A program made the position numbers and the translations under genes. From positions 868,001-932,000 of the forward strand of contig RBKR01000026.1 of the NCBI GenBank assembly GCA_004835665.1: 64,000 nucleotides of DNA, given 5' to 3'. The DNA comes from Phoma sp. XZ068 (Eukaryota > Ascomycota > Dothideomycetes > Pleosporales > Didymellaceae). The notes under the pieces were generated by a model. It ran no database searches. It was not told where the DNA came from and saw only the letters and a program-made list of their open reading frames with translations. How positions within the stretch are numbered: position 1 is the first letter of the stretch; each line of letters begins with the position of its first letter. Shown here piece after piece: positions 44,651 through 56,874 of this stretch.

Positions 44651-46869
44651 TGTGTTCGCGAGGTGCTGTTCTGTATGAGTGAACTAGAGCCGAATGAAGG
44701 GGAGAGGGGACTGTGAAGGTGTAAAACCAAAAGATGTATTTTCTTCCAACCCAGGAAACCAACAGCCGCTGTCAAGCAAGTCAAGCAAATGAAACCATAT
44801 CCCGCGCACTCATCTCTCTGCTCTCTACAGATGACGCTCGGTCGCGGGAAGTTGCAGCTCCGTTGTTCTTAGGATGTGCAAACGCTGCCTTCACGTCGGC
44901 GGAGAGGGAACAGGGATGAAATCAAGGAGTCCATTCCCACTCTAAACGTCCTCCTGCTTTGAAGCATATTTGTCTCCGTAGCGTGGCTACCTCGTTTTTC
45001 GTAGGCTTCGTACCCGCTCGACAGCTCGATGAGGATAGTTGACAAGTTGGAATAAAGAAGCGAGAGACCATGAGGCTTGGATTCAGGCCGCATCCATATG
45101 TCCGTTCGTCGATGTGGGATGCCGACGGCTCCAAGGCACGCAAAGTCCCTGCATCCAGTGATGTGTCTAATTAGACGGCAAGGACGCCGAGAAGAATCGC
45201 TGATGTGACCTGTGGTTTCAGTTTGCACCTGCACCTACGACCCGCATTACCCCAGGGTCAGCGTCAAACAAGGCTGCAGATAGGAGGACGGACCCTGCAC
45301 CTTCATCTAAGTCATCTCAATTATTGGGAATTGCGGGAAGCTGCCGTTTGTTAGCGTCCGCGGCTGGCATGGCGACAGCAAGGCTGATGCCTGGCTCAGT
45401 CACACGGCCCATCCAATGCAACCCTGTGGGTACCGAGCCAGAGATTAAGCTGTGTTCAGAGCTTGGATTACCGCAATGACCATGAGCCGTAGCTTTTCTG
45501 AGTCAGATGACTGCGGTGACATCCTCAGTCGATGGCTGCGAGTGCTTCTGCAACCATACCCAGGCTTTGGCTTTGTTGATCCGCGACTGCCTGGACGTCC
45601 CAACATCGTTGGATATGTTTCGGCGACAGATTGACAATCGGCCGCACGGGCTGCTGTAGCACCTCGCGTGAGCGCCGCTCCAGTTCCGTGTGTCACAACG
45701 TGTACTTGCATGACATGTTATCCTCATCAGCGGCTTGTGTTACTGGGTGGCGTTGTTGTAATGCCACCAGTATCGATGCAATCCAGATGCCATGCTGCAG
45801 CTCTCCGTGAGATTTCAAACTGCGGTGTGCGACTCACCGGCGGCTCAAGCGATGAGCCGCCTCTGCAGTTGCCTGCTCTGCAGTTACCTGCGGTGTTGAG
45901 GTAGTTACGTGACCAAGCAATACGGAGTCGTTGAAATACACTACTGTATGGTCATGCCGCACCTCACGCTAGTCTCTTTTCGCCAACCCTACATTTTTCG
46001 CTAGCGCTCCTCGGCAACCGAAGACTGACATGACCAACCTTCATTATCACCACTTATGCACACCGAGTATCATTCAGACTAGCACGAAAAGTCTCAGTGG
46101 TCGTTGCTTGGATCCCTGACAAGCTTTTCTGCCTGGAATTCGAAGGTCGGCAACGAGGTTCTCCCAGCTCGCCTGATAGATATTAGTTTGCGAATGATAT
46201 GAGTAGATCTCAGGACATACAACTAAGAGTATGCGGTACTGAGAGCGTGCCTTTTATCGTGGCTTTACCAGTCCTTCTTGACCACATGAAGTCATCGTCG
46301 TCATGCACTCGGGTTAGCCCCGACAACATATAGCCTTTCATTCACAACCATTGCATAGCTCTTGGTAGGTAGTCTTAACCGTGAACGCCGTTTCTGCGCA
46401 CTGAAAACGCCCTCTGAGGATCTTTTTGGTATAGATGGCGGTCATCTCCATTCTTCCCTCTACACTCCCAGTCTGGGAGGATCGGACTCTCTGGTAACGC
46501 TACTGCGAAGGCTCAGGAGACCTTCGACACGCACCAAATCGTCGTAGCCTAGAGATAGCTACTGCTATCTCTTTTGCACGCAGCACTGCTTCTTATAGCA
46601 CTGCTTTGAATGCTCGTTCATTCTACAACCGTTTTGAGGACAGTATGAGCAACACGTAGGCGCAACGATGCAAGACGCAAAAAGGGCGAGATCTATTCTT
46701 AATTCTTTACATTGCCTCCATAAGCTTCGTCCTGCTTGTCTACGACTCGACGTACCTTCTCAACGCTCTACCGAGCCTTGACTCCCATGCAGGCCTCGGC
46801 CTTCTAAGCTCTCGTTCCTTGCACCGTAGCTCAAACTTTAAACACAGTATTCGACACCAATGCTCGCTT
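44651..46869. other. Gene-poor stretch
   Basis: Frames of 60-120 codons only, none with recognisable content. Confidence 0.3.
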
Positions 46870-48606
46870 TTAACTCAAGCGTGTCGACATCGCGTTCCTT
46901 GTGAGCATGATCTTACCATCCTTGGTGTATGTGACCATCCTGTGCCTCATGAGCTCCTTTGCTGCAGCATCGCTCTCCACCATGCCAAAACTTTCTGATC
47001 CTGCCATCTTCTCGTTGATCAACTGCGTGCAAATAATCAGATACTCCCAGCCGCCCCACATCCAGTCATGGGAAACCCTCTTATGCGCAATCAAGTCGGA
47101 CAAGATTTCCCAGAACTTCTCAAGGCGGGCGAGAGCAATCTTCTCCTTGATAGGCTGTTGAAAGGTATGTCTTCGCGGAAACCGGTAACGCTGCTTACTG
47201 TATTCTTCCATGTTATTCATTGTCCGCTCCCACATCTTCTTGCGGAGAATTGTAGGAGGCTCTGTAGGGTCAGGACGACCGCGGACGGGCGTCTTCCTGC
47301 GCAATGAACCTCCACGAGGAGTTGGCGTGAGAGAGCGAACTGAGGGGGCTTCAAGGTGTGGTACTGGTTTTTGGATAGCGTCCGGTGAATGGCGAGCCAA
47401 TCCTGGTTCTTCCAAGGCCACGGCACGGAGATGCGTAACATGCGCAGCAGAAGTGTCCTCGGCGACCGATCGCTTCTTCGAGGCGTTAGGAATGAACAAA
47501 TCTCCCATTGCAGGCATGGGCACAGATAGTGGAAGGGTTGCTTTGACTGTAGGCTCCGGTGACACGGTCCTTGACCTAGACGTTGTTACGGCTTCGAGAG
47601 CAGCGGCGGCTGCTTTCGCAGCGGCTGCTCTAGCAGCGACTCCATTAATCAATGGTTCATCATCAGAATCGTTATCGCCCGCAGGCCTTGTAGCGTTTGC
47701 CAGGGCTGGTCCTTCAACGTGTTCTCCCCTTGTCAGATGTTGAGTTACAAGTTGCAAGGATAGACTTGGGTAAACGGCATATTTGTTGCTCACTCGGTAG
47801 GTTGATGTAATGACATATTCATCGTACTCGCGTGACGATGCAACCAGGCTTGGAAGCGTTGAAGTGAAAGTAAAGAAAGGAGCAACAACAGTTCTATCAC
47901 GCTGCGGTTCAAGACTGGAGGCTCCACCCCCAGCAGAAATAGTTGATGGTGCAGGTACTACTCCTCCGGTTTTGTTCGAAGGGACGGATTGGACGATTGG
48001 AGCCATGGAATCTGGAGACGAGGATACACTAGCAGCCAAGTCCAATCGTATAGGATCGGCTGCGCTATGTCCTGTACCGGATTCGCCTGCTGCTTCTCGG
48101 AGCTGTCGAAGGTACGGTGGGGTGGGCGAAGGAACCGCTCTCAACATGTGTGTAGAAGATGTCGTGGGTGTGCCAGATGCCACCGAAGGGGTTGCGCTGG
48201 GTGACGCGGTGTTCATCGATGTGTTGCTCGGATTTTCGCTTGGCTGCTTTGTCGTGGCCTTGATTTTTGCACGTACTGGAATGGATGGCCTCAGCACTTC
48301 ACGTTGATTCTGCAGCATAATGCTGTCTTCAGTCTGCTTCTCGATTACTGCGATGGCATTAGCGAAGGGATATCTCTGAAAGTACCCACAGGGATTACTA
48401 CTCTGCTCCACTTGTGACTGCGCGGCTGCCTTTACTGGCTTCCGTTGCGCTCTCGCCTTGCCCACCTTTGATGGTGCCTTCCCCATGTTCAACACCAGCG
48501 GCGGTACTTTTTTTGACGGGACCGCCTCGCTGGACTTTTTGACGGGTCTGAATCCATACATGTTCAATCCACGCGAGGAAGCATAAACCGTAGGCCTTGA
48601 CCGCAT
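46870..48606 (-). CDS. Large low-complexity protein of unknown function with a conserved-looking C-terminus
   Basis: Intronless, 578 residues, ATG at 48606. Residues 1-430 are Ser/Thr/Pro/Ala-rich and disordered, with an Ala tract (AARAAAAKAAAAALEA) near 330 and several basic patches (KKTPVRGRPDP). The last 130 residues are different: many Trp, Met and charged residues (RLEKFWEILSDLIAHKRVSH, DWMWGGWEYLIICTQLINEK), suggesting a folded helical domain. Basic patches and disorder suggest a nuclear protein. No domain name recognised. Confidence 0.65.
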   Translation of the reverse strand: MRSRPTVYASSRGLNMYGFRPVKKSSEAVPSKKVPPLVLNMGKAPSKVGKARAQRKPVKAAAQSQVEQSSNPCGYFQRYPFANAIAVIEKQTEDSIMLQNQREVLRPSIPVRAKIKATTKQPSENPSNTSMNTASPSATPSVASGTPTTSSTHMLRAVPSPTPPYLRQLREAAGESGTGHSAADPIRLDLAASVSSSPDSMAPIVQSVPSNKTGGVVPAPSTISAGGGASSLEPQRDRTVVAPFFTFTSTLPSLVASSREYDEYVITSTYRVSNKYAVYPSLSLQLVTQHLTRGEHVEGPALANATRPAGDNDSDDEPLINGVAARAAAAKAAAAALEAVTTSRSRTVSPEPTVKATLPLSVPMPAMGDLFIPNASKKRSVAEDTSAAHVTHLRAVALEEPGLARHSPDAIQKPVPHLEAPSVRSLTPTPRGGSLRRKTPVRGRPDPTEPPTILRKKMWERTMNNMEEYSKQRYRFPRRHTFQQPIKEKIALARLEKFWEILSDLIAHKRVSHDWMWGGWEYLIICTQLINEKMAGSESFGMVESDAAAKELMRHRMVTYTKDGKIMLTRNAMSTRLS

Positions 48607-50223
48607 GATGGATGTAACGGCAGTATTGGCGAGCTTCTAAAATCGAATCGGAACGTTAAGGCCAAGAAAGGTGATCAGATCGCAAGCAAGAGAATATAGA
48701 AATGGGTAAGCGAGTTCGGTCAGGTGACGACAAGCCAGGCTTTGGAGGTGAAGGTACCGCCATCCAATGGCAACCCGGCATTATACATTCACCTCCAATT
48801 CCCATCACTAATTTCATACTTAACAACTCCTGGTACAAGCGGCGGCATTTACCCAAAGTCTAAAGATTTTGAAATTTAGCAACACTCGAAATCCAATTAC
48901 TTTTACGCCCTTGCAAAATGGACTTGATAGTCCCATTCAGGGGTCGTGGCCATATTTTGCCTCCATGCACACTGTGTTAGTGTCGGGTGATAGCAAGCTT
49001 CACCACAGAGGGAAGAGAGCCACAGGAATTGCTAGTATACCGCGGTCTACGAGGTGTTGTCTCGATGTAGTCAATGGACGTACTTAGAAGAACACGGAAG
49101 CCATAGTCTAGTCGGCATAATCAGAAATCCAAGCAATTGCCCATCCAAGTACCTACCATCTCAGCTATCCTAATTGCAGACGTGAATAGATGCCAGTATG
49201 ATAGAAATCTTTGCAGTTGCTTTCGCCGAGAGCGTGGAGCCGCCATTTACCGTTCGTTCTTACGGCCTTGCGGCGTTGAGGGGCTGGAAATGCCTCGATT
49301 ATTTCAAAGCCTTCCTCAGCTTCACGACTTTCACAATCAACCTTTGCCTCGCTTTCGCATTGCTTCAAGGACCCTGAACATGTAAGTCTCTGGAGATTAG
49401 TTGTATGGTTGCCCATACGTTTGGTGTCATCGTTTCACCAGAAATGAGTTCAAAAAGCTATTGTTTCGTTCTCTGCTCGCCTTTGAACCGCCGTCACGCT
49501 TCCGTGATAAAAGGTCCCAGAAGGACGCCATGTAGTATAGTTCCTGTCTGACGTGCGGTCAAATAGTGAGACACTGTTGTAAGAATACAATATAAATTAG
49601 ATGATACTCAAAGTGAACGCAGAAGTTCCCAGCCACTGAATTGCAGACCAAGTACCAAGAAAGATGGTGTGCTCTGAGGGGCTCCAGAATATCCTTTCTA
49701 TGTATGTATGTCCGAAGTCTTTTGCAAACAATGGTTTAAAGAAGTGAGGGGATACCGACTTCAGATAGCCTGCGGCGAAAGCTCGACTGATCATTACGCT
49801 AACGCGTGGGGACGTGTAACTGTTCAATGTGGGAAGGGATAAAGCTGGGATGGTACGAATGCGCAAAGCGCATCTCCGAGACGAGCATCTGAGGCAATGG
49901 TAGAGAAGCAAGAGTGTTTAGTTAAATCGTGTTTGCTGTGAAGTATCATTACATATCATGGCTTTGTCAGTGCAGTACGCTAGGAATTAGAACTAAGGAA
50001 GGACCCTTACATTGAATTGTTAAGCTACTCAAAGTGTATGTCTTTCAAATGTGCTTTTGGATTGGACAATCTAGGGGAATGGCACATCGGACTGTTCGCC
50101 AACAAGATTGTACATCGTGAACAGAGAAACCAGGAAGTCTCATCGACCACCTCCCCTTCCAGCTGCAACCCAGAGACTCATACTGTCAACATTACATTGT
50201 GAACGAGTCTTTGAGTGTGCCTG
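48607..50223. other. Intergenic, nothing assigned
   Basis: A minus frame at 49597-49911 and short plus frames only. No repeats or RNA genes seen. Confidence 0.3.
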
Positions 50224-51138
50224 CTACCGCATCAGCATCGTTCCAGTGTAGCGTGACTCGTAATGCCACGACTCCCAGAGAAACCGCAACAAATAGTACG
50301 CCGCAGCGTATTTTGCAGCCTTCAATGTATACCGCACGGCCGTCGGTACGGTGGTACGCACAGCCTTGAACACGCGATATCCAAACGACGGATTGACGGT
50401 CGGCCACTTCATGTTCTTGGGCACTGAAGCTCGTCGAGGTCGTGTTCTCGATTCTCGACGCTCGAATATGTCTTCGAGGCTTTCGGCGGGTTCGGCACCG
50501 CTGGCGTCGAGTTGCTCGTTCCGAGCAGCACTGGGATCGACCGTGGGATCTGACGAGTAGCGGGCATGCTTGCGGCGAGATGAACCAGGGGTCGCTGAAT
50601 GGACTGGAAAAGGAATCTGCACTGGAGTATCGGCTTCGTGGCGGCGCTGGGTTGGCAATGCATCTGACGGAGGTGACCCGTGGGATAATGGTGTGTTGAG
50701 TGGCGCCAATAGCGACGCTCCACCAGGCATCGACGGACTCCTTGCATGGTTGAAGTCGGAGGTACGTAGACTGGTACTCTTGAATGGTGTGTTGCGCGTA
50801 GCGCTCGAGGCGACAACGGTCGAAGAAGATGAGACCTCTAGAGATTGTTTCAGCCTGAGCAGCTCGCGCTCGAGGAGCTCGACTTTTGCCTTTAGCCGGC
50901 GCATCTGCTTTGCATGCTCATCCACCTTCCCTGTGGACTTACTTTGGACAGGCTCACTCTCCGTTCTCGCTGCCACAGCGTCATTCTCGACTGTATCCAA
51001 GCGCTCCTCAGCAATGCTTAGGTGGCCGTCATGGTCCTCGACTTGTTCTTGCTGCATCTCGTCGCGCTGCTTCCCGTCTCGTGGTTCTACGTGCGTTGAC
51101 GCTTGCTGACGGATGCGCTTTGACCTTCTCGGTGCCAT
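50224..51138 (-). CDS. Coiled-coil protein with C-terminal hydrophobic segment, unknown
   Basis: Intronless, 304 residues, ATG at 51138. It starts with a basic nuclear-signal-like run (APRRSKRIRQQ), then acidic Q/E-rich sequence, a coiled coil at about 75-105 (HAKQMRRLKAKVELLERELL, RLKQSLEV) and a long Ser/Pro-rich region. The last 60 residues are compact with a semi-hydrophobic helix (AVRYTLKAAKYAAAYYLLRF) that could be a tail anchor. No named family. Confidence 0.6.
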   Translation of the reverse strand: MAPRRSKRIRQQASTHVEPRDGKQRDEMQQEQVEDHDGHLSIAEERLDTVENDAVAARTESEPVQSKSTGKVDEHAKQMRRLKAKVELLERELLRLKQSLEVSSSSTVVASSATRNTPFKSTSLRTSDFNHARSPSMPGGASLLAPLNTPLSHGSPPSDALPTQRRHEADTPVQIPFPVHSATPGSSRRKHARYSSDPTVDPSAARNEQLDASGAEPAESLEDIFERRESRTRPRRASVPKNMKWPTVNPSFGYRVFKAVRTTVPTAVRYTLKAAKYAAAYYLLRFLWESWHYESRYTGTMLMR

Positions 51139-54037
51139 TTTTCGTATATTGACAAATTCGCTGTTGAAGTGTTGAGGATAGGAAGTGTGCTGAGTCCCGA
51201 AGTAAGATGGGGCGCGTCGATGCCTGCTCGTTTATGCAGCTTGCCGTTGCGACACAATGAGACAGAGCGGTGAGCAGGCTGGCAAATTGTGACATCTTTG
51301 TTCGCTTTGTTACAGCTTGTATGAAGGATTGCGGTGAATGGTCTTTCATGTCTGGTGATTTCATTTGCCAAAGGCGTGGACAAATGCTAAGCGTGAACAA
51401 AGAAGCTTTGTGGACACACAGATCGATACGCAAGACATTCTCAAAGGTTTGGTGAAAAGCTCGCTTCCAAGAAACAATAGGCAGACTGTGGTGAGCAGAA
51501 CAACGGCACCTGACATGGGCAAGTTCTTGCACAGCGAGTCAAGCCCCGCAAGTCTAAGATGTGCATCATTATTCAACGATATGAACTCAGATCACGGCCG
51601 CATCACTGCTCGAAGTGTACAGGGCACCCGGCTTGCGTGTAATCCGATGCCATGTCCAATTACTAAAGTGACGCTGTTGTCGTATCCTCGGCGGTGTTCA
51701 TAGCCCTTTCCTTCTCCGCTAGCTCAGTTTCCAACTTTATCCCGTGATGGTTCGTTGTAAATCCTCCAGGTCCTTGACATATCGAATCGTTAGACCGGTA
51801 TCAGGAACGGGGAGTGGGCTGTTTCGCGCCATGTTAGTGGGTGTTTATTGTAGGTTGGCTAGCGCCACGATCGGTCGGCGTTGCCGGGGAAGGCGCGCCC
51901 TGGGTGCCTGAGGCAGAGCGGCGAAGGTAGATTCGGCGCAGCATCGGGTGATATTGAGGAAGGTTTGCGGTATGCCAAAGCAGGAGGAGCGCGACGGGCA
52001 GGTGCGGGTTGAGGGCCGGAGAGCTCGGAGAAGGGCTGATCACGTGAGCGGCGAGGCGGACGTCGGCAGCACATATGAGATGGTCGGCCTCAGTCATACC
52101 AGTGTGTGCAGTCAAGCCATGGTGTTGGCATGCTTGGTGAGCGTAATGGGCTGTAACCAATGCGTCTATCATCTACAGAGGAAGCCGCCTGAGCTGGTGG
52201 ATTGCAGGCCGAGCGATCCTTCATAGTGGGTGTAGTCGCCCACAAGGAGGCGGTACAATGAGACAGCAGTCCGCGAAGATGGCCAGCCACAGATCGTGAC
52301 GTGGTCGAGTTGCACGCGATACTGACTGCGCTGGTTGATTGATAATGTTGCCGTGCTGAGCCTACTGTGTATTCGACATCGTCCTCACATGTCGAGCTGG
52401 AGAGTTGGGCCATTGCTGAACTGATCGTCAACCTTGCCAAGGCTAACGGAGGCGCTAAGCTTGAACCGTGTAGCCAAGTAATATGTCATTTTAGTATCCC
52501 GCAGCAGCTGCTGCTAGTACGCTCTATCTCGACGTCACGCACCCATTCCATTCGGTTTAACTCACAAAAGGCTTGCAAAGCACGCATCAAGGCCTCCGGT
52601 CGTCACATTTCAGCAACCTTTTTGTGACGCGAAAATGTTGCATGATATACCTGTGGCTCAGCTCCGCCTCAAAGCCCGTCAAGCTGCCTCCATGTGACTC
52701 GCAATTGCAACCTTGGATACCTGGTTGATAGGCGTCTCGTAATGATCCACCTCCGTCAACACCTCAAATTCGACTCTGGAGTTACTGGTGGCCGCCCTAC
52801 ATGACTCTCGATCACGAGCACTCATCATGTTCCTTGGCAAACGGATCGTACGCGGTTGCAGCACGATGCCCGTACCGCGTACATGCATCGAAACCTGCTC
52901 CACGCTACGTACGAGCTCATCGTTGAGAGCGCAGCGAAATTGCACCCTGTATGCTACCTGAGGGTATCGTGCCATGCCACTCTGGCACGATCACAAATCA
53001 CCATGCTCCCAAGACCAGAACGACGACATGATGGATGACGGCGCCTCAGATAGCGTGCTACATGCGTAGTCATGTGAACGCACAACACTGCTTCAATTAA
53101 AAGCTGGTACGATAAATCTCATTGCAGTACACGGTAAGTTGCATACTAGTAGCCTGCGCCTCACATGGTACTGACTTAAGGTCTTCAGATCGGTCACCGA
53201 ATAGAACCCTCCCCTCGTATACACACACACACACCGTCTTTGCTACTCACCCGACTCCCTCCCCTCCTGCTTCCCTGGGAAACCCACCTGTAGACTGTCG
53301 CATGCTTCCGCCAGCATGGTCTCCAAGCAGTCCATCCAGCTTTTCGAGTAGACAGCAATGACTTCAAGTAGCTGCGCAACGACACCACATTTGTGGAAAG
53401 TAACGGCTGGCTGGCTTTTGCGCTCACACACAGACTGGGCTCCGGCTACAACCGGTGGCTCCTGGACGTGGGCGTAGACATTTTCTAGCAGTGGATGAAA
53501 ACAAGCCACGTGCGAATGCTCGCTCACCCAGGGCCGCGGCAGGTTGGAGCAGATCACGATCGCCTGCCGGCCAGCGTTCACTCTGAAGTTGATGACGACG
53601 GGGGAAGCTGCGATTGCCCTCACCTCCTTTAGCACGGCTATCCGTGTGTTATTCTCTATGATCACGCGCCCGAGACGGCTAGTCCACGATCTACGGTCGC
53701 TCCTACTTCCTGATGTAGATCTTACGCAAGTCCACGTCCCCACCCGCGTTCTCATCCAATGCCACGCCCACGAGCGCCAGTATCATCGAACACTGAGATG
53801 CAGTCAGAGGCGATGTCCGACATGATCCTGTTCGACGTCACGCAGTCATTGGGCTTGACACACAGGTCCCCCGCCGAATGTACGGTAATTTCCTCGACGT
53901 AGCTCAGAAATGTGAACGGATGAAGTCTCTCAAACGTTTGCATTGGCACTTCTTGGGCCCGATTCCCGTCAGGATCATCTCTCCGATGACGTTCACGCCA
54001 TTGAGCGGACGCAAAGGCGCATGAGGTTTTGTGAGGC
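51139..54037. other. Unresolved region with scattered protein-like frames
   Basis: Minus-strand frames at 51834-52172 (HLPVALLLLWHTANLPQYHP), 52090-52440, 53243-53755 and 53752-53949 each look partly coding but could not be joined by good splice sites. A multi-exon or decayed gene is possible. An AC microsatellite lies at 53221-53234. Confidence 0.3.
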
Positions 54038-54376
54038 TCAGACTATGGCGGCGAGCCCGTGCATCTTCACCCATGTGCTTCCGAGCACCTTATCGTCTCC
54101 ATGGCCTCGCTCATGGTTTCGCTCTAGTATAATGTCGATAGCCCACCCGATCCGTTCCTCAGGTTTTCGACCCCATAGTGTTTCCTTCGTGCGCGAATTA
54201 TCACATTGAAAACCCTGACCTGGAAGCCGCACACGTTACCCGTAAATTGTGGAGCCGTGGCTGGGGTAACAGATCTCGAACCTGGTCGCCATGATGCCCT
54301 TGGTCGGCTTGACGTCCGGGTCGGAAGGCAGCTCCGAGCTGCATAACGAGCTGTAGAATTTGATTCGAAGCAATTC
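54038..54376 (-). pseudogene. Unassigned coding frame interrupted by one TAA
   Basis: 113 codons in one frame read sensibly on both sides of a TAA at 54236-54238: before it KGIMATRFEICYPSHGSTIYG, after it GFQCDNSRTKETLWGRKPEE and GWAIDIILERNHERGHGDDK. No family recognised. The frame upstream is blocked by another TAA at 54377-54379. It may be a pseudogene or a gene with an unseen intron. Confidence 0.3.
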
Positions 54377-54915
54377 TTATACACATGGATTTGCAGCAAC
54401 TTGGGGTCGCCCGTGAGCCTGGTGTCGATCAAGGCTTCGTGATTTATTCTTGGACTGCCCCATATGAATCTAGGGTTAAGTCTGTGATCTTGGTTCATCG
54501 CCTGAGTTCAACATCGCTCCTGGATACGGTTCATTTGTTGCCACTTTCTGTGTTTGTTGATCGCGTCCCATGGTATAAGCAATCGACTTCGGCGTTCTAC
54601 GCATCTCAAATCATCTCTCTATTCATAACCAATCCAAAAACCACACCTGAATACATCAACATCTTGGTGCAACGAGCGTCTGCTCTCTATGTAGCTGCCC
54701 TAACTAGCGTGAAAGCGTGCATCGGGCTTCAGTAGACGACCGCAAGGCAGGTTCTTGTCAAGCTGGACTGTTTCACGAGATGTATTTGTTCAAACCATTG
54801 ATTGTTGCAGCTTTGGCCATCGGTGGGCTTTGTATATGGCTTCACGAGACAATGTGGGCTCCACAGCTTGAGCGCCAACGCCACGCGCTGGTCTCAAATG
54901 GTGCGCTATTGGAAC

Positions 54916-56874
54916 CTAAGCTACCTCCGACGACATCTCTTCAGGCTCGCTCACCTGCGTGTCTACGCCTCTGAGGCTATCTATCTCCCGCTGAAGTTCC
55001 TCACATTGATGTTCCAGATCACTGATCCCCCGCTCCCTGTAACTGCACTGCACACAATTCTCAGCAGCCTTCAATTCGAACGTCTTCTCAAGCTCCTTCG
55101 TCTTTCTCAGCGTTCTCATGTTCCCATCAGCATTTCCAACGGCATTGGAGATGTGGGCGATGACTGCCACATACGGGGGTACTCCATGGCCACAGACGAG
55201 ACCGTCTTTGATCATCGCAATCATCCTTGCAAACGGATTATTCCCATTCTTGGTGTTATGGTTTGTATCGTTTGTGTTGGCAGGTGCTCTCTCCTTTACA
55301 CTCTTGGTACTCTCTGAAGGTGTTGGCTTATACGCAGATGTTGGCTCCTTTGCATGCGTTACCTTCTTTACTGGTGTTGCCTTCTGTACTGGTGTTGCCT
55401 TCTTTACTGGTGTCGTCTTCCTCGCCGGTATCGTCTTCCTCGCCGGTGTCGTCTCCTTTGCAGGGTCTGCTGCGCGGTTACTGTGGTTGGCAAGGTCAGT
55501 AAGCATAGTCCAAAGGGCGTCAACGTTCGTCCCTCCAGCACGCATATTGCTTTGCTGGTCTTCTCCAACTTCGGTGAAGCTTTCTTTGCCCATCAGGTCG
55601 ATGATCGTAATGACACCCCTGGGCTCATCTCTGAATTTCAGGCGCATCTCCAACATGGCACATCCGCGAGAAGAACTCTTATTGGCATCAGTCTTAGAAT
55701 TGTCACGCCGAGACGACCCCAGTTTAGTGGCTGCAAGAAATTCCTCTTTCCCACTCACCCACTCACGATTCAGATATTGCCTTTTCGAGAGCGGTTCAAT
55801 CGATTGTTGCTCCTTCTTCCGTTTGGTCAATTTTTTCTCCTTCTCCTCATTGGTCGGTTTTATCACTATGTAGCTACCACTAGTATAGCGTTGTGTGTCT
55901 GAAATTTCAGCAGGAATCTTGCTGGGATGCATCGTGATGAGACCGAGCATCTCTTTGCCCGATGTCTCAGATTTGCGAAGCAGGTTGTGCATACCAGCAG
56001 CTTGAAACTCCAGAAACGTAATTTCCATAGACCAGTTGGAGGGGCTTTCAGCATCTTCAGGCCAGATTTCAGTGGCCAGCTGCTCAATCACGGCCTTGTC
56101 TTTGTTATGCCCTTTGTACAATGTTGCTGACTTACCAGAGCCACTCTGTCCGAACGCAACAAGGAGCACATGCTTAGGTTCCTTTTTGGTAATCTCCAGC
56201 ATGGGACGCAGGATATCATACAACTGCTTGTTGGATAGCTGTGGTCCGAAGACACGGTGAAAGTCGAACTGCAAATGATCTGGCTTGACCTTCAATTTTC
56301 CCGCCTGTACCTTGACATCGAATGTTCCATAGTCCCATCCCAGGGGCTCCTCATTTTTGTGCGGAATTGACGGCCGCACTTTACAGTATAGCTGGATGTT
56401 GTTGCGACACTGAAGGACTTGATGATATGCATTGCTCATCTTTGCGTGTATGCTCACCATCTCTTGAGCACAGGCTGCCTTGACTTTCAGTCGATTCTCC
56501 TCTATGGTTTCGTTCATCTCGTCTTGCAACCGATCGCCCTTTTCTTGGAGCCGATCATTTTCTTCTCGAAGTCGATCATTCTCTTCTTGGAGTCGATCAT
56601 TCTCTACTTGGAGTTGAGCATTCTCTTCTTTAGATTCTTTCAGACTTGCGAGATGTTTTTGATGCTCTTCATGGCGTTCTTCTTGACACTTTCGGTCTTT
56701 CTTGAGACGGTCTTGTTCTTTGAGAGCGGCGTCTTGAGATTGTTCGTACAATGTTTGATCCAGCGTCTCCTGGAACTTTTGTTTCACGGTTTCAAGCGCC
56801 CATTCTACAGTTTCGGATTGCCATATTCCATTTTTCGGAGGCGTAAGGTGCGCTGGTGGTTTCGATATGTCCAT
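54916..56874 (-). CDS. Highly divergent kinesin-14-like motor protein
   Basis: Intronless, 652 residues. Residues about 20-150 are coiled coil with heptad repeats (ENDRLQEENDRLREENDRLQ), followed by NNIQLYCKVRPS (166-177 region), the neck-to-motor junction of C-terminal kinesins. Then FDFHRVFGPQLS, the P-loop GQSGSGKS at 242-249, a switch-I-like NKSSSRG at 398-404 (usual NxxSSRSH) and a switch-II-like DLMGKES at 426-432 (usual DLAGSE). A repeat block, xTPxxK, of about 50 residues (471-520) is inserted before the FARMIAMIKDGL helix and the VAVIAHISNA strand. The His of switch I and the SE of switch II are changed, so ATP-driven movement is doubtful. Confidence 0.75.
   Translation of the reverse strand: MDISKPPAHLTPPKNGIWQSETVEWALETVKQKFQETLDQTLYEQSQDAALKEQDRLKKDRKCQEERHEEHQKHLASLKESKEENAQLQVENDRLQEENDRLREENDRLQEKGDRLQDEMNETIEENRLKVKAACAQEMVSIHAKMSNAYHQVLQCRNNIQLYCKVRPSIPHKNEEPLGWDYGTFDVKVQAGKLKVKPDHLQFDFHRVFGPQLSNKQLYDILRPMLEITKKEPKHVLLVAFGQSGSGKSATLYKGHNKDKAVIEQLATEIWPEDAESPSNWSMEITFLEFQAAGMHNLLRKSETSGKEMLGLITMHPSKIPAEISDTQRYTSGSYIVIKPTNEEKEKKLTKRKKEQQSIEPLSKRQYLNREWVSGKEEFLAATKLGSSRRDNSKTDANKSSSRGCAMLEMRLKFRDEPRGVITIIDLMGKESFTEVGEDQQSNMRAGGTNVDALWTMLTDLANHSNRAADPAKETTPARKTIPARKTTPVKKATPVQKATPVKKVTHAKEPTSAYKPTPSESTKSVKERAPANTNDTNHNTKNGNNPFARMIAMIKDGLVCGHGVPPYVAVIAHISNAVGNADGNMRTLRKTKELEKTFELKAAENCVQCSYRERGISDLEHQCEELQREIDSLRGVDTQVSEPEEMSSEVA
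55360..55458 (+). repeat. 18-bp tandem repeat inside the kinesin-like gene
   Basis: About five or six imperfect units (CTTTACTGGTGTTGCCTT type) encoding the KKATPV/ARKTTP repeats on the minus strand. Confidence 0.75.
56522..56628 (+). repeat. 21-bp tandem repeat inside the kinesin-like gene
   Basis: About five imperfect units (TTCTTGGAGTCGATCATTCTC type) encoding one heptad each (ENDRLQE) of the coiled coil. Confidence 0.75.

Noticed and set aside
53243..53949. A cyanovirin-like or other secreted protein on the minus strand
   Set aside because: Short runs look protein-like but no splice joins them into a consistent domain.
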